64,000 nt of DNA from Sipunculus nudus (GCA_026874595.1 CM049318.1:47224456-47288455); one strand, 5' to 3'. Counted from the first letter of the stretch, positions 11,940-28,100 are shown. Numbers and translations are program-made. The notes: generated by a model not told the origin, from the letters alone.

Positions 11940-12400
11940 CCGGAGATACGTTTCCCAAACGGCCCCAAGGCCTGCAAGGTAACACGGACATCATGTAGCT
12001 GCGTGCCATTCAGGACTACTCTATGGACGGCAGATACGTTGCCCTAACGATCCCAAGGCCTGCAAGGTAACACGGACATCATGTAGCTGCGTGCCATTCA
12101 GGACTTCCCTATGGACGGCAGATACGTTTCCCAAACGATCCCAAGGCCTGCAAGGTAACACGGACATCATGTAGCTGCGAGCCATTCAGGACTACTCTAT
12201 GGACGGCAGATACGTTGCCCTAACGATCCCAAGGCCTGCAAGGTTACAGGGACATCTGGTAGCTGCGTGCCATTCGGGACTTCTCTATGGACGGCAGATA
12301 CGTTTCCCGTACGATCCAAAGGCCTGCAAGGTAACAGGGACATCTGGTAGTGCGTGCCATTCAGGACTACTCAATGGACGGCAGATACGTTCCTACACGG
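11940..12400 (+). repeat. Diverged left edge of the satellite
   Basis: These monomers carry private variants: ACATCATGTAGCTG instead of ACATCTGGTAGCTG, and GTTGCCCTAACG. They are mainly of the long type. The flank before 11940 is unrelated. Diverged edge units are what unequal-exchange models predict for a homogenising array. Confidence 0.8.
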
Positions 12401-12429
12401 CCCCAAGGCCTGCAAGGTAACAGGGACAT

Positions 12430-15400
12430 TTGGTAGCTGCGTGCCATTCAGGACTACTCTATGGACGGCAGATACGTTTCCTAAACGGCCCCAAGGCCTG
12501 CAAGGTAACAGGGACATCTGGTAGCTGCGTGCCATTCAGGACTATCCTGTGGACGGCAGATACGTTTCCTAAACGGCCCCAAGGCCTGCCAGGTAACAGG
12601 GACATCTGGTAGCTGCGTGCCATTCAGGACTACTCTATGGACGGCAGATACGTTTCTTAAACGATTCCGAAGTGCCATTCAGGACTTCTCTATAGACGGC
12701 AGATACGTTTCCTAAACGGCCCGTAAGGCCAGCAAGGTAACAGGGACATCTGGTAGCTGCGTGCCATTCAGGACTACTCTATGGATGGCAGATACGTTTC
12801 CAAAACGATCCCGACGTGCCATTCGGGACCTATCTATGGACGGCAGATACGTTTCCTAAACGGGCCCAAGGCCATCAAGGAAACAGGGACATTTGGTAGC
12901 TGCGTGCCATTCAGGACTACTCTATGGACGGCAGATACGTTTCCTAAACGATCCCGACGTGCCATTCAGGACTTCTCGGTAGACGGAAGATACGTTTCCC
13001 AAACGATCCCGACGTGCCATTCAGGACTTCTCTATGGACGGGAGATGCGTTTCCTTAACGGCCCCAAGGCCTGCAAGGTAACAGGGACATTTGGTAGCTG
13101 CGTGCCATTCAGGACTACTCTATGGACGGCAGATACGTTTCCAAAACGATCCCAACGTGCCATTCAGGACTTCTCTATGGACGGGAGATACGTTTCCTAA
13201 ACGGCCCCAAGGCCTGCAAGGTAACAGGGACATTTGGTAGCTGCGTGCCATTCAGGACTACTCTGCGGACGGCAGATACGTTTCCTAAACGGCCCCAAGG
13301 CCTGCAAGGTAACAGGGACATCTGGTAGCTGCGTGCCATTCAGGACTACTCTATGGACGGCAGACACGTTTCCTAAACGATCCCGACGTGCCATTCAGGA
13401 CTACTCTATGGACGGCAAATATGTTTCTTAAACGATCCCAAGGCCTGCAAGGTAAAAGGGACATCTGGTAGCTGCGTGCCATTCAGGACTACTCTATGGA
13501 CGGCAGATACGTTTCCTAAACGGCCCCAAGGCCTGCAAGGTAACAGGGACATTTGGTAGCTGCGTGCCATTCAGGACTACCCTGTGGACGGCAGATACGT
13601 TTCCTAAACGGCCCCAAGGCCTGCCAGGTAACAGGGACATCTGGTAGCTGCGTGCCATTCAGGACTACTCTATGGACGGCAGATACGTTTCCTAAACGAT
13701 TCCGAAGTGCCATTCAGGACTTCTCTATAGACGGCAGATACTTTTCCTAAACGGCCCCTAAGGCCTGCAAGGTAACAGGGACATCTGGTAGCTGCGTGCC
13801 ATTCAGGACTACTCTATGGACGGCAGATACGTTTCCTAAACGATCCCGACGTGCCATTCAGGACTTCTCTATGGACGGCAGATACGTTTCCTAAACGGCC
13901 CTAAGGCCTGCAAAGTAACAGGGACATCTGGTAGCTGCGTGCCATTCAGGACCACTCTATGGACGGCAGATACGTTTCCCAAACGATCCCGACGTGACAT
14001 TAAGGACCTATCTATGGACGGGAGATACGTTTCCTAAACGGCCCCAAGGCCTGCAAGGAAACAGGGACATTTGGTAGCTGCGTGCCATTCAGGACTACTC
14101 TATGGACGGCAGATACGTTTCCTTAACGATCCCGACGTGCCATTCAGGACTTCTCGGTGGACGGAAGATACGTTTCCCAAACGATCCCGACGTGCCATTC
14201 AGGACTTCTCTATGGACGGGAGATGCGCTTCCTTAACGGCCCCAAGGCCTGCAAGGTAACAGGGACATCTGGTAGCAGCGTGCCATTCAGGACTACTCTA
14301 TGGACGGCAGATACGTTTCCAAAACGATCCCGACGTGCCATTCAGGACTTCTCTATGGACGGGAGATACGTTTTACTAAACGGCCCCAAGGCCTGCAAGG
14401 TAACAGGGACATTTGGTAGCTGCGTGCCATTCAGGACTACTCTATGGACGGCAGATACGTTTCCTAAACGGCCCCAAGGCCTGCAAGGTAACAGGGACAT
14501 CTGGTAGCTGCGTGCCATTCAGGACTATCCTGTGGACGGCAGATACGTTTCCTAAACGGCCCCAAGGCCTGCCAGGTAACAGGGACATCTGGTAGCTGCG
14601 TGCTATTCAGGACTACTCTATGCACGGCAGATACGTTTCCTAAACGATTCCGAAGTGCCATTCAGGACTTCTCTATAGACGGCAGATACGTTTCCTAAAC
14701 GGCCCGTAAGGCCAGCAAGGTAACAGGGACATCTGGTAGCTGCGTGCCATTCAGGACTACTCTATGGACGGCAGATACGTTTCCTTAACGATCCCGACGT
14801 GCCATTCAGGACTTCTCTATGGACGGCAGATACGTTTCCTAAACGGCCCTAAGGCCTGCAAGGTAACAGGGACATCTGGCAGCTGCGTGCCATTCAGGAC
14901 CACTCTATGGATGGCAGATACGTTTCCAAAACGATCCCGACGTGCCATTCGGGACCTATCTATGGACGGCAGATACGTTTCCTAAACGGGCCCAAGGCCA
15001 TCAAGGAAACAGGGACATTTGGTAGCTGCGTGCCATTCAGGACTACTCTATGGACGGCAGATACGTTTCCTAAACGATCCCGACGTGCCATTCAGGACTT
15101 CTCGGTGGACGGAAGATACGTTTCCCAAACGATCCCGACGTGCCATTCAGGACTTCTCTATGGACGGGAGATGCGTTTCCTTAACGGCCCCAAGGCCTGC
15201 AAGGTAACAGGGACATTTGGTAGCTGCGTGCCATTCAGGACTACTCTATGGACGGCAGATACGTTTCCAAAACGATCCCGACGTGCCATTCAGGACTTCT
15301 CTATGGACGGGAGATACGTTTCCTAAACGGCCCCAAGGCCTGCAAGGTAACAGGGACATTTGGTAGCTGCGTGCCATTCAGGACTACTCTGCGGACGGCA

Positions 15401-16160
15401 GATACGTTTCCTAAACGGCCCCAAGGCCTGCAAGGTAACAGGGACATCTGGTAGCTGCGTGCCATTCAGGACTACTCTATGGACGGCAGACACGTTTCCT
15501 AAACGATCCCGACGTGCCATTCAGGACTACTCTATGGACGGCAAATATGTTTCTTAAACGATCCCAAGGCCTGCAAGGTAACAGGGACATCTGGTAGCTG
15601 CGTGCCATTCAGGACTACTCTATGGACGGCAGATACGTTTCCTAAACGGCCCCAAGGCCTGCAAGGTAACAGGGACATTTGGTAGCTGCGTGCCATTCAG
15701 GACTACCCTGTGGACGGCAGATACGTTTCCTAAACGGCCCCAAGGCCTGCCAGGTAACAGGGACATCTGGTAGCTGCGTGCCATTCAGGACTACTCTATG
15801 GACGGCAGATACGTTTCCTAAATGATTCCGAAGTGCCATTCAGGACTTCTCTATAGACGGCAGATACTTTTCCTAAACGGCCCCTAAGGCTGCAAGGTAA
15901 CAGGGACATTTGGTAGCTGCGTGCCATTCAGGACTACTCTATGGACGGCAGATACGTTTCCTAAACGATCCCGACGTGCCATTCAGGACTTCTCTATGGA
16001 CGGCAGATACGTTTCCTAAACGGCCCTAAGGCCTGCAAGGTAACAGGGACATCTGGTAGCTGCGTGCCATTCAGGACCACTCTATGGACGGCAGATACGT
16101 TTCCCAAACGATCCCGACGTGACATTAAGGACCTATCAATGGACGGGAGATACGTTTCCT
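12430..16160 (+). repeat. Older higher-order repeat zone, ~2.13-kb offset
   Basis: Variant-marked segments recur at an offset of about 2,126 bp (12781 and 14907; 13197 and 15323; 13516 and 15642). The GGCCCCAAGGCC variant of the long monomer, the CTGTGGACGG variant and a GATTCCGAAGTGCC variant are concentrated here. Copies differ by scattered substitutions, so this zone is less recently homogenised than the zone from 28 kb on. Confidence 0.75.
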
Positions 16161-19100
16161 AAACGGCCCCAAGGCCTGCAAGGAAACAGGGACATTTGGT
16201 AGCTGCGTGCCATTCAGGACTACTCTATGGACGGCAGATACGTTTCCTTAACGATCCCGACGTGCCATTCAGGACTTCTCGGTGGACGGAAGATACGTTT
16301 CCCAAACGATCCCGACGTGCCATTCAGGACTTCTCTATGGACAGGAGATGCGCTTCCTTAACGGCCCCAAGGCCTGCAAGGTAACAGGGACATCTGGTAG
16401 CTGCGTGCCATTCAGGACTACTCTATGGACGGCAGATACGTTTCCAAAACGATCCCGACGTGCCATTCAGGACTTCTCTATGGACGGGAGATACGTTTTA
16501 CTAAACGGCCCCAAGGCCTGCAAGGTAACAGGGACATCTGGTAGCTGCGTGCCATTTAGGACTACTCTTTGGACGGCAGATACGTTTCCAAAACGATCCC
16601 GACGTGCCATTCAGGACTTCTCTATGGACGGGAGATACGTTTCCTAAACGGCCCCAAGGCCTGCAAGGTAACAGGGACATTTGGTAGCTGCGTGCCATTC
16701 AGGACTACTCTGCGGACGGCAGATACGTTTCCTAAACGGCCCCAAGGCCTGCAAGGAAACAGGGACATCTGGTAGCTGCGTGCCATTCAGGACTATTCTA
16801 TGGACGGCAGATACGTTTCCTAAACGATCCCGACGTGCCATTCAGGACTACTCTATGGACGGCAAATATGTTTCTTAAACGATCCCAAGGCCTGCAAGGT
16901 AACAGGGACATCTGGTAGCTGCGTGCCATTCAGGACTACTCTATGGACGGCAGATACGTTTCCTAAACGATCCCGACGTGCCATTCAGGACTACTCTATG
17001 GACGGCAGATACGTTTCCTAAACGATCCCAAGCCTGCAAGGTAACACGGACATCTGGTAGCTGCGTGCCATTCAGGACTGCTCTATGGACGGCAGATACG
17101 TTTCCTAAACGATCCCGACGTGCCATTCAGGACTACTCTATGGACGGCAGATACGTTTCCTAAACGATCCCGAGGCCTGCAAGGTAACAGGGACATCTGG
17201 TAGCTGCGTGCCATTCAGGACTACTCTATGGACGGCAGATACGTTTCCTAAACGATCCCAAGGCCTGCAAGGTAACAGGGACATCTGGAAGCTGCGTGCC
17301 ATTCAGGACTACTCTATGGACGGCAGATACGTTTCCCAAACGATCCCGACGTGCCATTCAGGACTTCTCTATGGACGGGAGATACGTTTCCTAAACGGCC
17401 CTAAGGCCTGCAAGGTAACAGGGACATCTGGTAGCTGCGTGCCATTCAGGACCACTCTATGGACGGCAGATACGTTTCCCAAACGATCCCGACGTGACAT
17501 TCAAGACCTGTCTATGGACGGCAGATACGTTTCTTAAACGCCCCCAAGGCCTGCAAGGAAACAGGGACATTTGGTAGCTGCGTGCCATTCAGGACTACTC
17601 TATGGACGGCAGATACGTTTCCTTAACGATCCTGACGTGCCATTCAGGACTTCTCGGTGGACGGAAGATACGTTTCCCAAACGATCCCGACGTGCCATTC
17701 AGGACTTCTCTATGGACGGGAGATGCGTTTCCTTAACGGCCCCAAGGCCTGCAAGGTAACAGGGACATCTGGTAGCTGCGTGCCATTCAGGACTACTCTA
17801 TGGACGGCAAATAAGTTTCCAAAACGATCCCGACGTGCCATTCAGGACTTCCCTATGGACGGGAGATACGTTTTACTAAACGGCCCCAAGGCCTGCAAGG
17901 TAACAGGGACATCTGGTAGCTGCGTGCGATTCAGGACTACTCTTTGGACGGCAGATACGTTTCCAAAACGATCCCGACGTGCCATTCAGGACTTCTCTAT
18001 GGACGGGAGATACGTTTCCTATACGGCCCCAAGGCCTGCAAGGTAACAGGGACATTTGGTAGCTGCGTGCCATTCAGGACTACTCTGCGGACGGCAGATA
18101 CGTTTCCTAAACGGCCCCAAGGCCTGCAAGGTAACAGGGACATCTGGTAGCTGCGTGCCATTCAGGACTACTCAATGGACGGCAGATACGTTTCCTAAAC
18201 GATCCCGACGTGCCATTCAGGACTACTCTATGGACGGCAAATATGTTTCTTAAACGATCCCAAGGCCTGCAAGGTAACAGGGACATCTGGTAGCTGCGTG
18301 CCATTCAGGACTACTCTATGGACGGCAGATACGTTTCCTAAACGATCCCGACGTGCCATTCAGGACTACTCTATGGACGGCAGATACGTTTCCTAAACGA
18401 TCCCAAGGCCTGCAAGGTAAAAGGGACATCTGGTAGCTGCGTGCCATTCAGGGCTACTCTATGGACGGCAGATACGTTTCCCAAACGATCCCAAGGCCTG
18501 CAAGGTAAAAGGGACATCTGGTAGCTCCGTGCCATTCAAGACTACTCTATGGACGGCAGATACGTTTCCTAAACGATCCCGACGTGCCATTCAGGACTAC
18601 TCTATGGACGGCAGATACGTTTCCTAAACGATCCCAAGGCCTGCAAGGTAACAGGGACATCGGGTAGCTGCGTGCCATTCAGGACTACTCTATGGACGGC
18701 AGATACGTTTCCTAAACGATCCCAAGGCCTGCAAGGTAACAGGGACATCTGGAAGCTGCGTGCCATTCAGGACTACTCTATGGACGGCAGATACGTTTCC
18801 GAAACGATCCCGACGTGCCATTCAGGACTTCTCTATGGACGGGAGATACGTTTCCTAAACGGCCCCAAGGCCTGCAAGGTAACAGGGACATTTGGTAGCT
18901 GCGTGCCATTCAGGACTACCCTGCGTACGGCAGATACGTTTACTAAACGGCCCCAAGGCCTGCAAGGTAACAGGGACATCTGGTAGGTGCGTGCCATTCA
19001 GGACTATTCTATGGACGGCAGATACGTTTCCTAAACGATCCCGACGTGCCATTCAGGACTACTCTATGGACGGGAAATATGTTTCTTAAACGATCCCAAG

Positions 19101-22100
19101 GCCTGCAAGGTAACAGGGACATCTGGTAGCTGCGTGCCATTCAGGACTACTCTATGGACGGCAGATACGTTTCCTAAACGATCCCGACGTGCCATTCAGG
19201 ACTACTCTATGGACGGGAGATACGTTTCCTAAACGATCCCAAGGCCTGCAAGGTAACACGGACATCTGGTAGCTGCGTGCCATTCAGGACTACTCTATGG
19301 ACGGCAGATACGTTTCCTAAACGATCCCGACGTGCCATTCAGGACTACTCTATGGACGGCAGATACGTTTCCTAAACGATCCCAAGGCCTGCAAGGTAAA
19401 AGGGACATCTGGTAGCTGCGTGCCATTCAGGACTACTCTATGGACGGCAGATACGTTTCCCAAACGATCCCAAGGCCTGCAAGGTAACACGGACATCTGG
19501 TAGTTCCGTGCCATTCAGGACTTCTCTATGGACGGCAGATACGTTTCCTAAACGGCCCTAAGGCCTGCAAGGTAACAGGGACATCTGGTAGCTGCGTGCC
19601 ATACAGGACCACTCTATGGACGGCAGATACGTTTCCCAAACGATCCCGACGTGACATTAAGGACCTATCAATGGACGGGAGATACGTTTCCTAAACGGCC
19701 CCAAGGCCTGCAAGGAAACAGGGACATTTGGTAGCTGCGTGCCATTCAGGACTACTCTATGGACGGCAGATACGTTTCCTTAACGATCCCGACGTGCCAT
19801 TCAGGACTTCTCGGTGGACGGAAGATACGTTTCCCAAACGATCCCGACGTGCCATTCAGGACTTCTCTATGGACGGGAGATGCGCTTCCTTAACGGCCCC
19901 AAGGCCTGCAAGGTAACAGGGACATCTGGTAGCTGCGTGCCATTCAGGACTACTCTATGGACGGCAGATACGTTTCCAAAACGATCCCGACGTGCCATTC
20001 AGGACTTCTCTATGGACGGGAGATACGTTTTACTAAACGGCCCCAAGGCCTGCAAGGTAACAGGGACATCTGGTAGCTGCGTGCCATTTAGGACTACTCT
20101 TTGGACGGCAGATACGTTTCCAAAACGATCCCGACGTGCCATTCAGGACTTCTCTATGGACGGGAGATACGTTTCCTAAACGGCCCCAAGGCCTGCAAGG
20201 TAACAGGGACATTTGGTAGCTGCGTGCCATTCAGGACTACTCTGCGGACGGCAGATACGTTTCCTAAACGGCCCCAAGGCCTGCAAGGAAACAGGGACAT
20301 CTGGTAGCTGCGTGCCATTCAGGACTATTCTATGGACGGCAGATACGTTTCCTAAACGATCCCGACGTGCCATTCAGGACTACTCTATGGACGGCAAATA
20401 TGTTTCTTAAACGATCCCAAGGCCTGCAAGGTAACAGGGACATCTGGTAGCTGCGTGCCATTCAGGACTACTCTATGGACGGCAGATACGTTTCCTAAAC
20501 GATCCCGACGTGCCATTCAGGACTACTCTATGGACGGCAGATACGTTTCCTAAACGATCCCAAGGCCTGCAAGGTAACACGGACATCTGGTAGCTGCGTG
20601 CCATTCAGGACTGCTCTATGGACGGCAGATACGTTTCCTAAACGATCCCGACGTGCCATTCAGGACTACTCTATGGACGGCAGATACGTTTCCTAAACGA
20701 TCCCGAGGCCTGCAAGGTAACAGGGACATCTGGTAGCTGCGTGCCATTCAGGACTACTCTATGGACGGCAGATACGTTTCCTAAACGATCCCAAGGCCTG
20801 CAAGGTAACAGGGACATCTGGAAGCTGCGTGCCATTCAGGACTACTCTATGGACGGCAGATACGTTTCCCAAACGATACCGACGTGCCATTCAGGACTTC
20901 TCTATGGACGGGAGATACGTTTCCTAAACGGCCCTAAGGCCTGCAAGGTAACAGGGACATCTGGTAGCTGCGTGCCATTCAGGACCACTCTATGGACGGC
21001 AGATACGTTTCCCAAACGATCCCGACGTGACATTCAAGACCTGTCTATGGACGGCAGATACGTTTCTTAAACGCCCCCAAGGCCTGCAAGGAAACAGGGA
21101 CATTTGGTAGCTGCGTGCCATTCAGGACTACTCTATGGACGGCAGATACGTTTCCTTAACGATCCTGACGTGCCATTCAGGACTTCTCGGTGGACGGAAG
21201 ATACGTTTCCCAAACGATCCCGACGTGCCATTCAGGACTTCTCTATGGACGGGAGATGCGTTTCCTTAACGGCCCCAAGGCCTGCAAGGTAACAGGGACA
21301 TCTGGTAGCTGCGTGCCATTCAGGACTACTCTATGGACGGCAAATAAGTTTCCAAAACGATCCCGACGTGCCATTCAGGACTTCCCTATGGACGGGAGAT
21401 ACGTTTTACTAAACGGCCCCAAGGCCTGCAAGGTAACAGGGACATCTGGTAGCTGCGTGCCATTCAGGACTACTCTTTGGACGGCAGATACGTTTCCAAA
21501 ACGATCCCGACGTGCCATTCAGGACTTCTCTATGGACGGGAGATACGTTTCCTAAACGGCCCCAAGGCCTGCAAGGTAACAGGGACATTTGGTAGCTGCG
21601 TGCCATTCAGGACTACTCTGCGGACGGCAGATACGTTTCCTAAACGGCCCCAAGGCCTGCAAGGTAACAGGGACATCTGGTAGCTGCGTGCCATTCAGGA
21701 CTACTCAATGGACGGCAGATACGTTTCCTAAACGATCCCGACGTGCCATTCAGGACTACTCTATGGACGGCAAATATGTTTCTTAAACGATCCCAAGGCC
21801 TGCAAGGTAACAGGGACATCTGGTAGCTGCGTGCCATTCAGGACTACTCTATGGACGGCAGATACGTTTCCTAAACGATCCCGACGTGCCATTCAGGACT
21901 ACTCTATGGACGGCAGATACGTTTCCTAAACGATCCCGACGTGCCATTCAGGACTACTCTATGGACGGCAGATACGTTTCCTAAACGATCCCAAGGCCTG
22001 CAAGGTAACACGGACATCTGGTAGCTCCGTGCCATTCAAGACTACTCTATGGACGGCAGATACGTTTCCTAAACGATCCCGACGTGCCATTCAGGACTAC

Positions 22101-25100
22101 TCTATGGACGGCAGATACGTTTCCTAAACGATCCCAAGGCCTGCAAGGTAACAGGGACATCTGGTAGCTGCGTGCCATTCAGGACTACTCTATGGACGGC
22201 AGATACGTTTCCTAAACGATTCCAAGGCCTGCAAGGTAACAGGGACATCTGGAAGCTGCGTGCCATTCAGGACTACTCTATGGACGGCAGATACGTTTCC
22301 CAAACGATCCCGACGTGCCATTCAGGACTTCTCTATGGACGGGAGATACGTTTCCTAAACGGCCCCAAGGCCTGCAAGGTAACAGGGACATTTGGTAGCT
22401 GCGTGCCATTCAGGACTACTCTGCGGACGGCAGATACGTTTACTAAACGGCCCCAAGGCCTGCAAGGTAACAGGGACATCTGGTAGGTGCGTGCCATTCA
22501 GGACTATTCTATGGACGGCAGATACGTTTCCTAAACGATCCCGACGTGCCATTCAGGACTACTCTATGGACGGCAAATATGTTTCTTAAACGATCCCAAG
22601 GCCTGCAAGGTAACAGGGACATCTGGTAGCTGCGTGCCATTCAGGACTACTCTATGGACGGGAGATACGTTTCCTAAACGATCCCGACGTGCCATTCAGG
22701 ACTACTCTATGGACGGGAGATACGTTTCCTAAACGATCCCAAGGCCTGCAAGGTAACACGGACATCTGGTAGCTGCGTGCCATTCAGGACTACTCTATGG
22801 ACGGCAGATACGTTTCCTAAACGATCCCGACGTGCCATTCAGGACTACTCTATGGACGGCAGATACGTTTCCTAAACGATCCCAAGGCCTGCAAGGTAAA
22901 AGGGACATCTGGTAGCTGCGTGCCATTCAGGGCTACTCTATGGACGGCAGATACGTTTCCCAAACGATCCCAAGGCCTGCAAGGTAACAGGGACATCTGG
23001 TAGCTGCGTGCCATTCAGGACTACTCTATGGACGGCAGATACGTTTCCTAAACGATCCCGACGTGCCATTCAGGACTACTCTATGGACGGCAGATACGTT
23101 TCCTAAACGATCCCGACGTGCCATTCAGGACTACTCTATGGACGGCAGATACGTTTCCTAAACGATCCCAAGGCCTGCAAGGTAACACGGACATCTGGTA
23201 GCTCCGTGCCATTCAAGACTACTCTATGGACGGCAGATACGTTTCCTAAACGATCCCGACGTGCCATTCAGGACTACTCTATGGACGGCAGATACGTTTC
23301 CTAAACGATCCCAAGGCCTGCAAGGTAACAGGGACATCTGGTAGCTGCGTGCCATTCAGGACTACTCTATGGACGGCAGATACGTTTCCTAAACGATTCC
23401 AAGGCCTGCAAGGTAACAGGGACATCTGGAAGCTGCGTGCCATTCAGGACTACTCTATGGACGGCAGATACGTTTCCCAAACGATCCCGACGTGCCATTC
23501 AGGACTTCTCTATGGACGGGAGATACGTTTCCTAAACGGCCCCAAGGCCTGCAAGGTAACAGGGACATTTGGTAGCTGCGTGCCATTCAGGACTACTCTG
23601 CGGACGGCAGATACGTTTCCTAAACGGCCCCAAGGCCTGCAAGGTAACAGGGACATCTGGTAGCTGCGTGCCATTCAGGACTACTCAATGGACGGCAGAT
23701 ACGTTTCCTAAACGATCCCGACGTGCCATTCAGGACTACTCTATGGACGGCAAATATGTTTCTTAAACGATCCCAAGGCCTGCAAGGTAACAGGGACATC
23801 TGGTAGCTGCGTGCCATTCAGGACTACTCTATGGACGGCAGATACGTTTCCTAAACGATCCCGACGTGCCATTCAGGACTACTCTATGGACGGCAGATAC
23901 GTTTCCTAAACGATCCCGACGTGCCATTCAGGACTACTCTATGGACGGCAGATACGTTTCCTAAACGATCCCAAGGCCTGCAAGGTAACACGGACATCTG
24001 GTAGCTCCGTGCCATTCAAGACTACTCTATGGACGGCAGATACGTTTCCTAAACGATCCCGACGTGCCATTCAGGACTACTCTATGGACGGCAGATACGT
24101 TTCCTAAACGATCCCAAGGCCTGCAAGGTAACAGGGACATCTGGTAGCTGCGTGCCATTCAGGACTACTCTATGGACGGCAGATACGTTTCCTAAACGAT
24201 TCCAAGGCCTGCAAGGTAACAGGGACATCTGGAAGCTGCGTGCCATTCAGGACTACTCTATGGACGGCAGATACGTTTCCCAAACGATCCCGACGTGCCA
24301 TTCAGGACTTCTCTATGGACGGGAGATACGTTTCCTAAACGGCCCCAAGGCCTGCAAGGTAACAGGGACATTTGGTAGCTGCGTGCCATTCAGGACTACT
24401 CTGCGGACGGCAGATACGTTTACTAAACGGCCCCAAGGCCTGCAAGGTAACAGGGACATCTGGTAGGTGCGTGCCATTCAGGACTATTCTATGGACGGCA
24501 GATACGTTTCCTAAACGATCCCGACGTGCCATTCAGGACTACTCTATGGACGGCAAATATGTTTCTTAAACGATCCCAAGGCCTGCAAGGTAACAGGGAC
24601 ATCTGGTAGCTGCGTGCCATTCAGGACTACTCTATGGACGGGAGATACGTTTCCTAAACGATCCCGACGTGCCATTCAGGACTACTCTATGGACGGGAGA
24701 TACGTTTCCTAAACGATCCCAAGGCCTGCAAGGTAACACGGACATCTGGTAGCTGCGTGCCATTCAGGACTACTCTATGGACGGCAGATACGTTTCCTAA
24801 ACGATCCCGACGTGCCATTCAGGACTACTCTATGGACGGCAGATACGTTTCCTAAACGATCCCAAGGCCTGCAAGGTAACAGGGACATTTGGTAGCTGCG
24901 TGCCATTCAGGACTACTCTGCGGACGGCAGATACGTTTCCTAAACGGCCCCAAGGCCTGCAAGGAAACAGGGACATCTGGTAGCTGCGTGCCATTCAGGA
25001 CTACTCTATGGACGGGAGATACGTTTCCTAAACGATCCCGACGTGCCATTCAGGACTACTCTATGGACGGGAGATACGTTTCCTAAACGATCCCAAGGCC

Positions 25101-28100
25101 TGCAAGGTAACACGGACATCTGGTAGCTGCGTGCCATTCAGGACTACTCTATGGACGGCAGATACGTTTCCTAAACGATCCCGACGTGCCATTCAGGACT
25201 ACTCTATGGACGGCAGATACGTTTCCTAAACGATCCCAAGGCCTGCAAGGTAAAAGGGACATCTGGTAGCTGCGTGCCATTCAGGACTACTCTATGGACG
25301 GCAGATACGTTTCCTAAACGATCCCAAGGCCTGCAAGGTAACAGGGACATCTGGTAGCTGCGTGCCATTCAGGACTACTCTATGGACGGCAGATACGTTT
25401 CCTAAACGATCCCGACGTGCCATTCAGGACTACTCTATGGACGGCAGATACGTTTCCTAAACGATCCCAAGGCCTGCAAGGTAAAAGGGACATCTGGTAG
25501 CTGCGTGCCATTCAGGGCTACTCTATGGACGGCAGATACGTTTCCCAAACGATCCCAAGGCCTGCAAGGTAACAGGGACATCTGGTAGCTGCGTGCCATT
25601 CAGGACTACTCTATGGACGGCAGATACGTTTCCTAAACGATCCCGACGTGCCATTCAGGACTACTCTATGGACGGCAGATACGTTTCCTAAACGATCCCG
25701 ACGTGCCATTCAGGACTACTCTATGGACGGCAGATACGTTTCCTAAACGATCCCAAGGCCTGCAAGGTAACACGGACATCTGGTAGCTCCGTGCCATTCA
25801 AGACTACTCTATGGACGGCAGATACGTTTCCTAAACGATCCCGACGTGCCATTCAGGACTACTCTATGGACGGCAGATACGTTTCCTAAACGATCCCAAG
25901 GCCTGCAAGGTAACAGGGACATCTGGTAGCTGCGTGCCATTCAGGACTACTCTATGGACGGCAGATACGTTTCCTAAACGATTCCAAGGCCTGCAAGGTA
26001 ACAGGGACATCTGGAAGCTGCGTGCCATTCAGGACTACTCTATGGACGGCAGATACGTTTCCCAAACGATCCCGACGTGCCATTCAGGACTTCTCTATGG
26101 ACGGGAGATACGTTTCCTAAACGGCCCCAAGGCCTGCAAGGTAACAGGGACATTTGGTAGCTGCGTGCCATTCAGGACTACTCTGCGGACGGCAGATACG
26201 TTTCCTAAACGGCCCCAAGGCCTGCAAGGTAACAGGGACATCTGGTAGCTGCGTGCCATTCAGGACTACTCAATGGACGGCAGATACGTTTCCTAAACGA
26301 TCCCGACGTGCCATTCAGGACTACTCTATGGACGGCAAATATGTTTCTTAAACGATCCCAAGGCCTGCAAGGTAACAGGGACATCTGGTAGCTGCGTGCC
26401 ATTCAGGACTACTCTATGGACGGCAGATACGTTTCCTAAACGATCCCGACGTGCCATTCAGGACTACTCTATGGACGGCAGATACGTTTCCTAAACGATC
26501 CCGACGTGCCATTCAGGACTACTCTATGGACGGCAGATACGTTTCCTAAACGATCCCAAGGCCTGCAAGGTAACACGGACATCTGGTAGCTCCGTGCCAT
26601 TCAAGACTACTCTATGGACGGCAGATACGTTTCCTAAACGATCCCGACGTGCCATTCAGGACTACTCTATGGACGGCAGATACGTTTCCTAAACGATCCC
26701 AAGGCCTGCAAGGTAACAGGGACATCTGGTAGCTGCGTGCCATTCAGGACTACTCTATGGACGGCAGATACGTTTCCTAAACGATTCCAAGGCCTGCAAG
26801 GTAACAGGGACATCTGGAAGCTGCGTGCCATTCAGGACTACTCTATGGACGGCAGATACGTTTCCCAAACGATCCCGACGTGCCATTCAGGACTTCTCTA
26901 TGGACGGGAGATACGTTTCCTAAACGGCCCCAAGGCCTGCAAGGTAACAGGGACATTTGGTAGCTGCGTGCCATTCAGGACTACTCTGCGGACGGCAGAT
27001 ACGTTTACTAAACGGCCCCAAGGCCTGCAAGGTAACAGGGACATCTGGTAGGTGCGTGCCATTCAGGACTATTCTATGGACGGCAGATACGTTTCCTAAA
27101 CGATCCCGACGTGCCATTCAGGACTACTCTATGGACGGCAAATATGTTTCTTAAACGATCCCAAGGCCTGCAAGGTAACAGGGACATCTGGTAGCTGCGT
27201 GCCATTCAGGACTACTCTATGGACGGGAGATACGTTTCCTAAACGATCCCGACGTGCCATTCAGGACTACTCTATGGACGGGAGATACGTTTCCTAAACG
27301 ATCCCAAGGCCTGCAAGGTAACACGGACATCTGGTAGCTGCGTGCCATTCAGGACTACTCTATGGACGGCAGATACGTTTCCTAAACGATCCCGACGTGC
27401 CATTCAGGACTACTCTATGGACGGCAGATACGTTTCCTAAACGATCCCAAGGCCTGCAAGGTAACAGGGACATTTGGTAGCTGCGTGCCATTCAGGACTA
27501 CTCTGCGGACGGCAGATACGTTTCCTAAACGGCCCCAAGGCCTGCAAGGAAACAGGGACATCTGGTAGCTGCGTGCCATTCAGGACTACTCTATGGACGG
27601 GAGATACGTTTCCTAAACGATCCCGACGTGCCATTCAGGACTACTCTATGGACGGGAGATACGTTTCCTAAACGATCCCAAGGCCTGCAAGGTAACACGG
27701 ACATCTGGTAGCTGCGTGCCATTCAGGACTACTCTATGGACGGCAGATACGTTTCCTAAACGATCCCGACGTGCCATTCAGGACTACTCTATGGACGGCA
27801 GATACGTTTCCTAAACGATCCCAAGGCCTGCAAGGTAAAAGGGACATCTGGTAGCTGCGTGCCATTCAGGACTACTCTATGGACGGCAGATACGTTTCCC
27901 AAACGATCCCAAGGCCTGCAAGGTAACACGGACATCTGGTAGTTCCGTGCCATTCAGGACTTCTCTATGGACGGCAGATACGTTTCCTAAACGGCCCTAA
28001 GGCCTGCAAGGTAACAGGGACATCTGGTAGCTGCGTGCCATACAGGACCACTCTATGGACGGCAGATACGTTTCCCAAACGATCCCGACGTGACATTAAG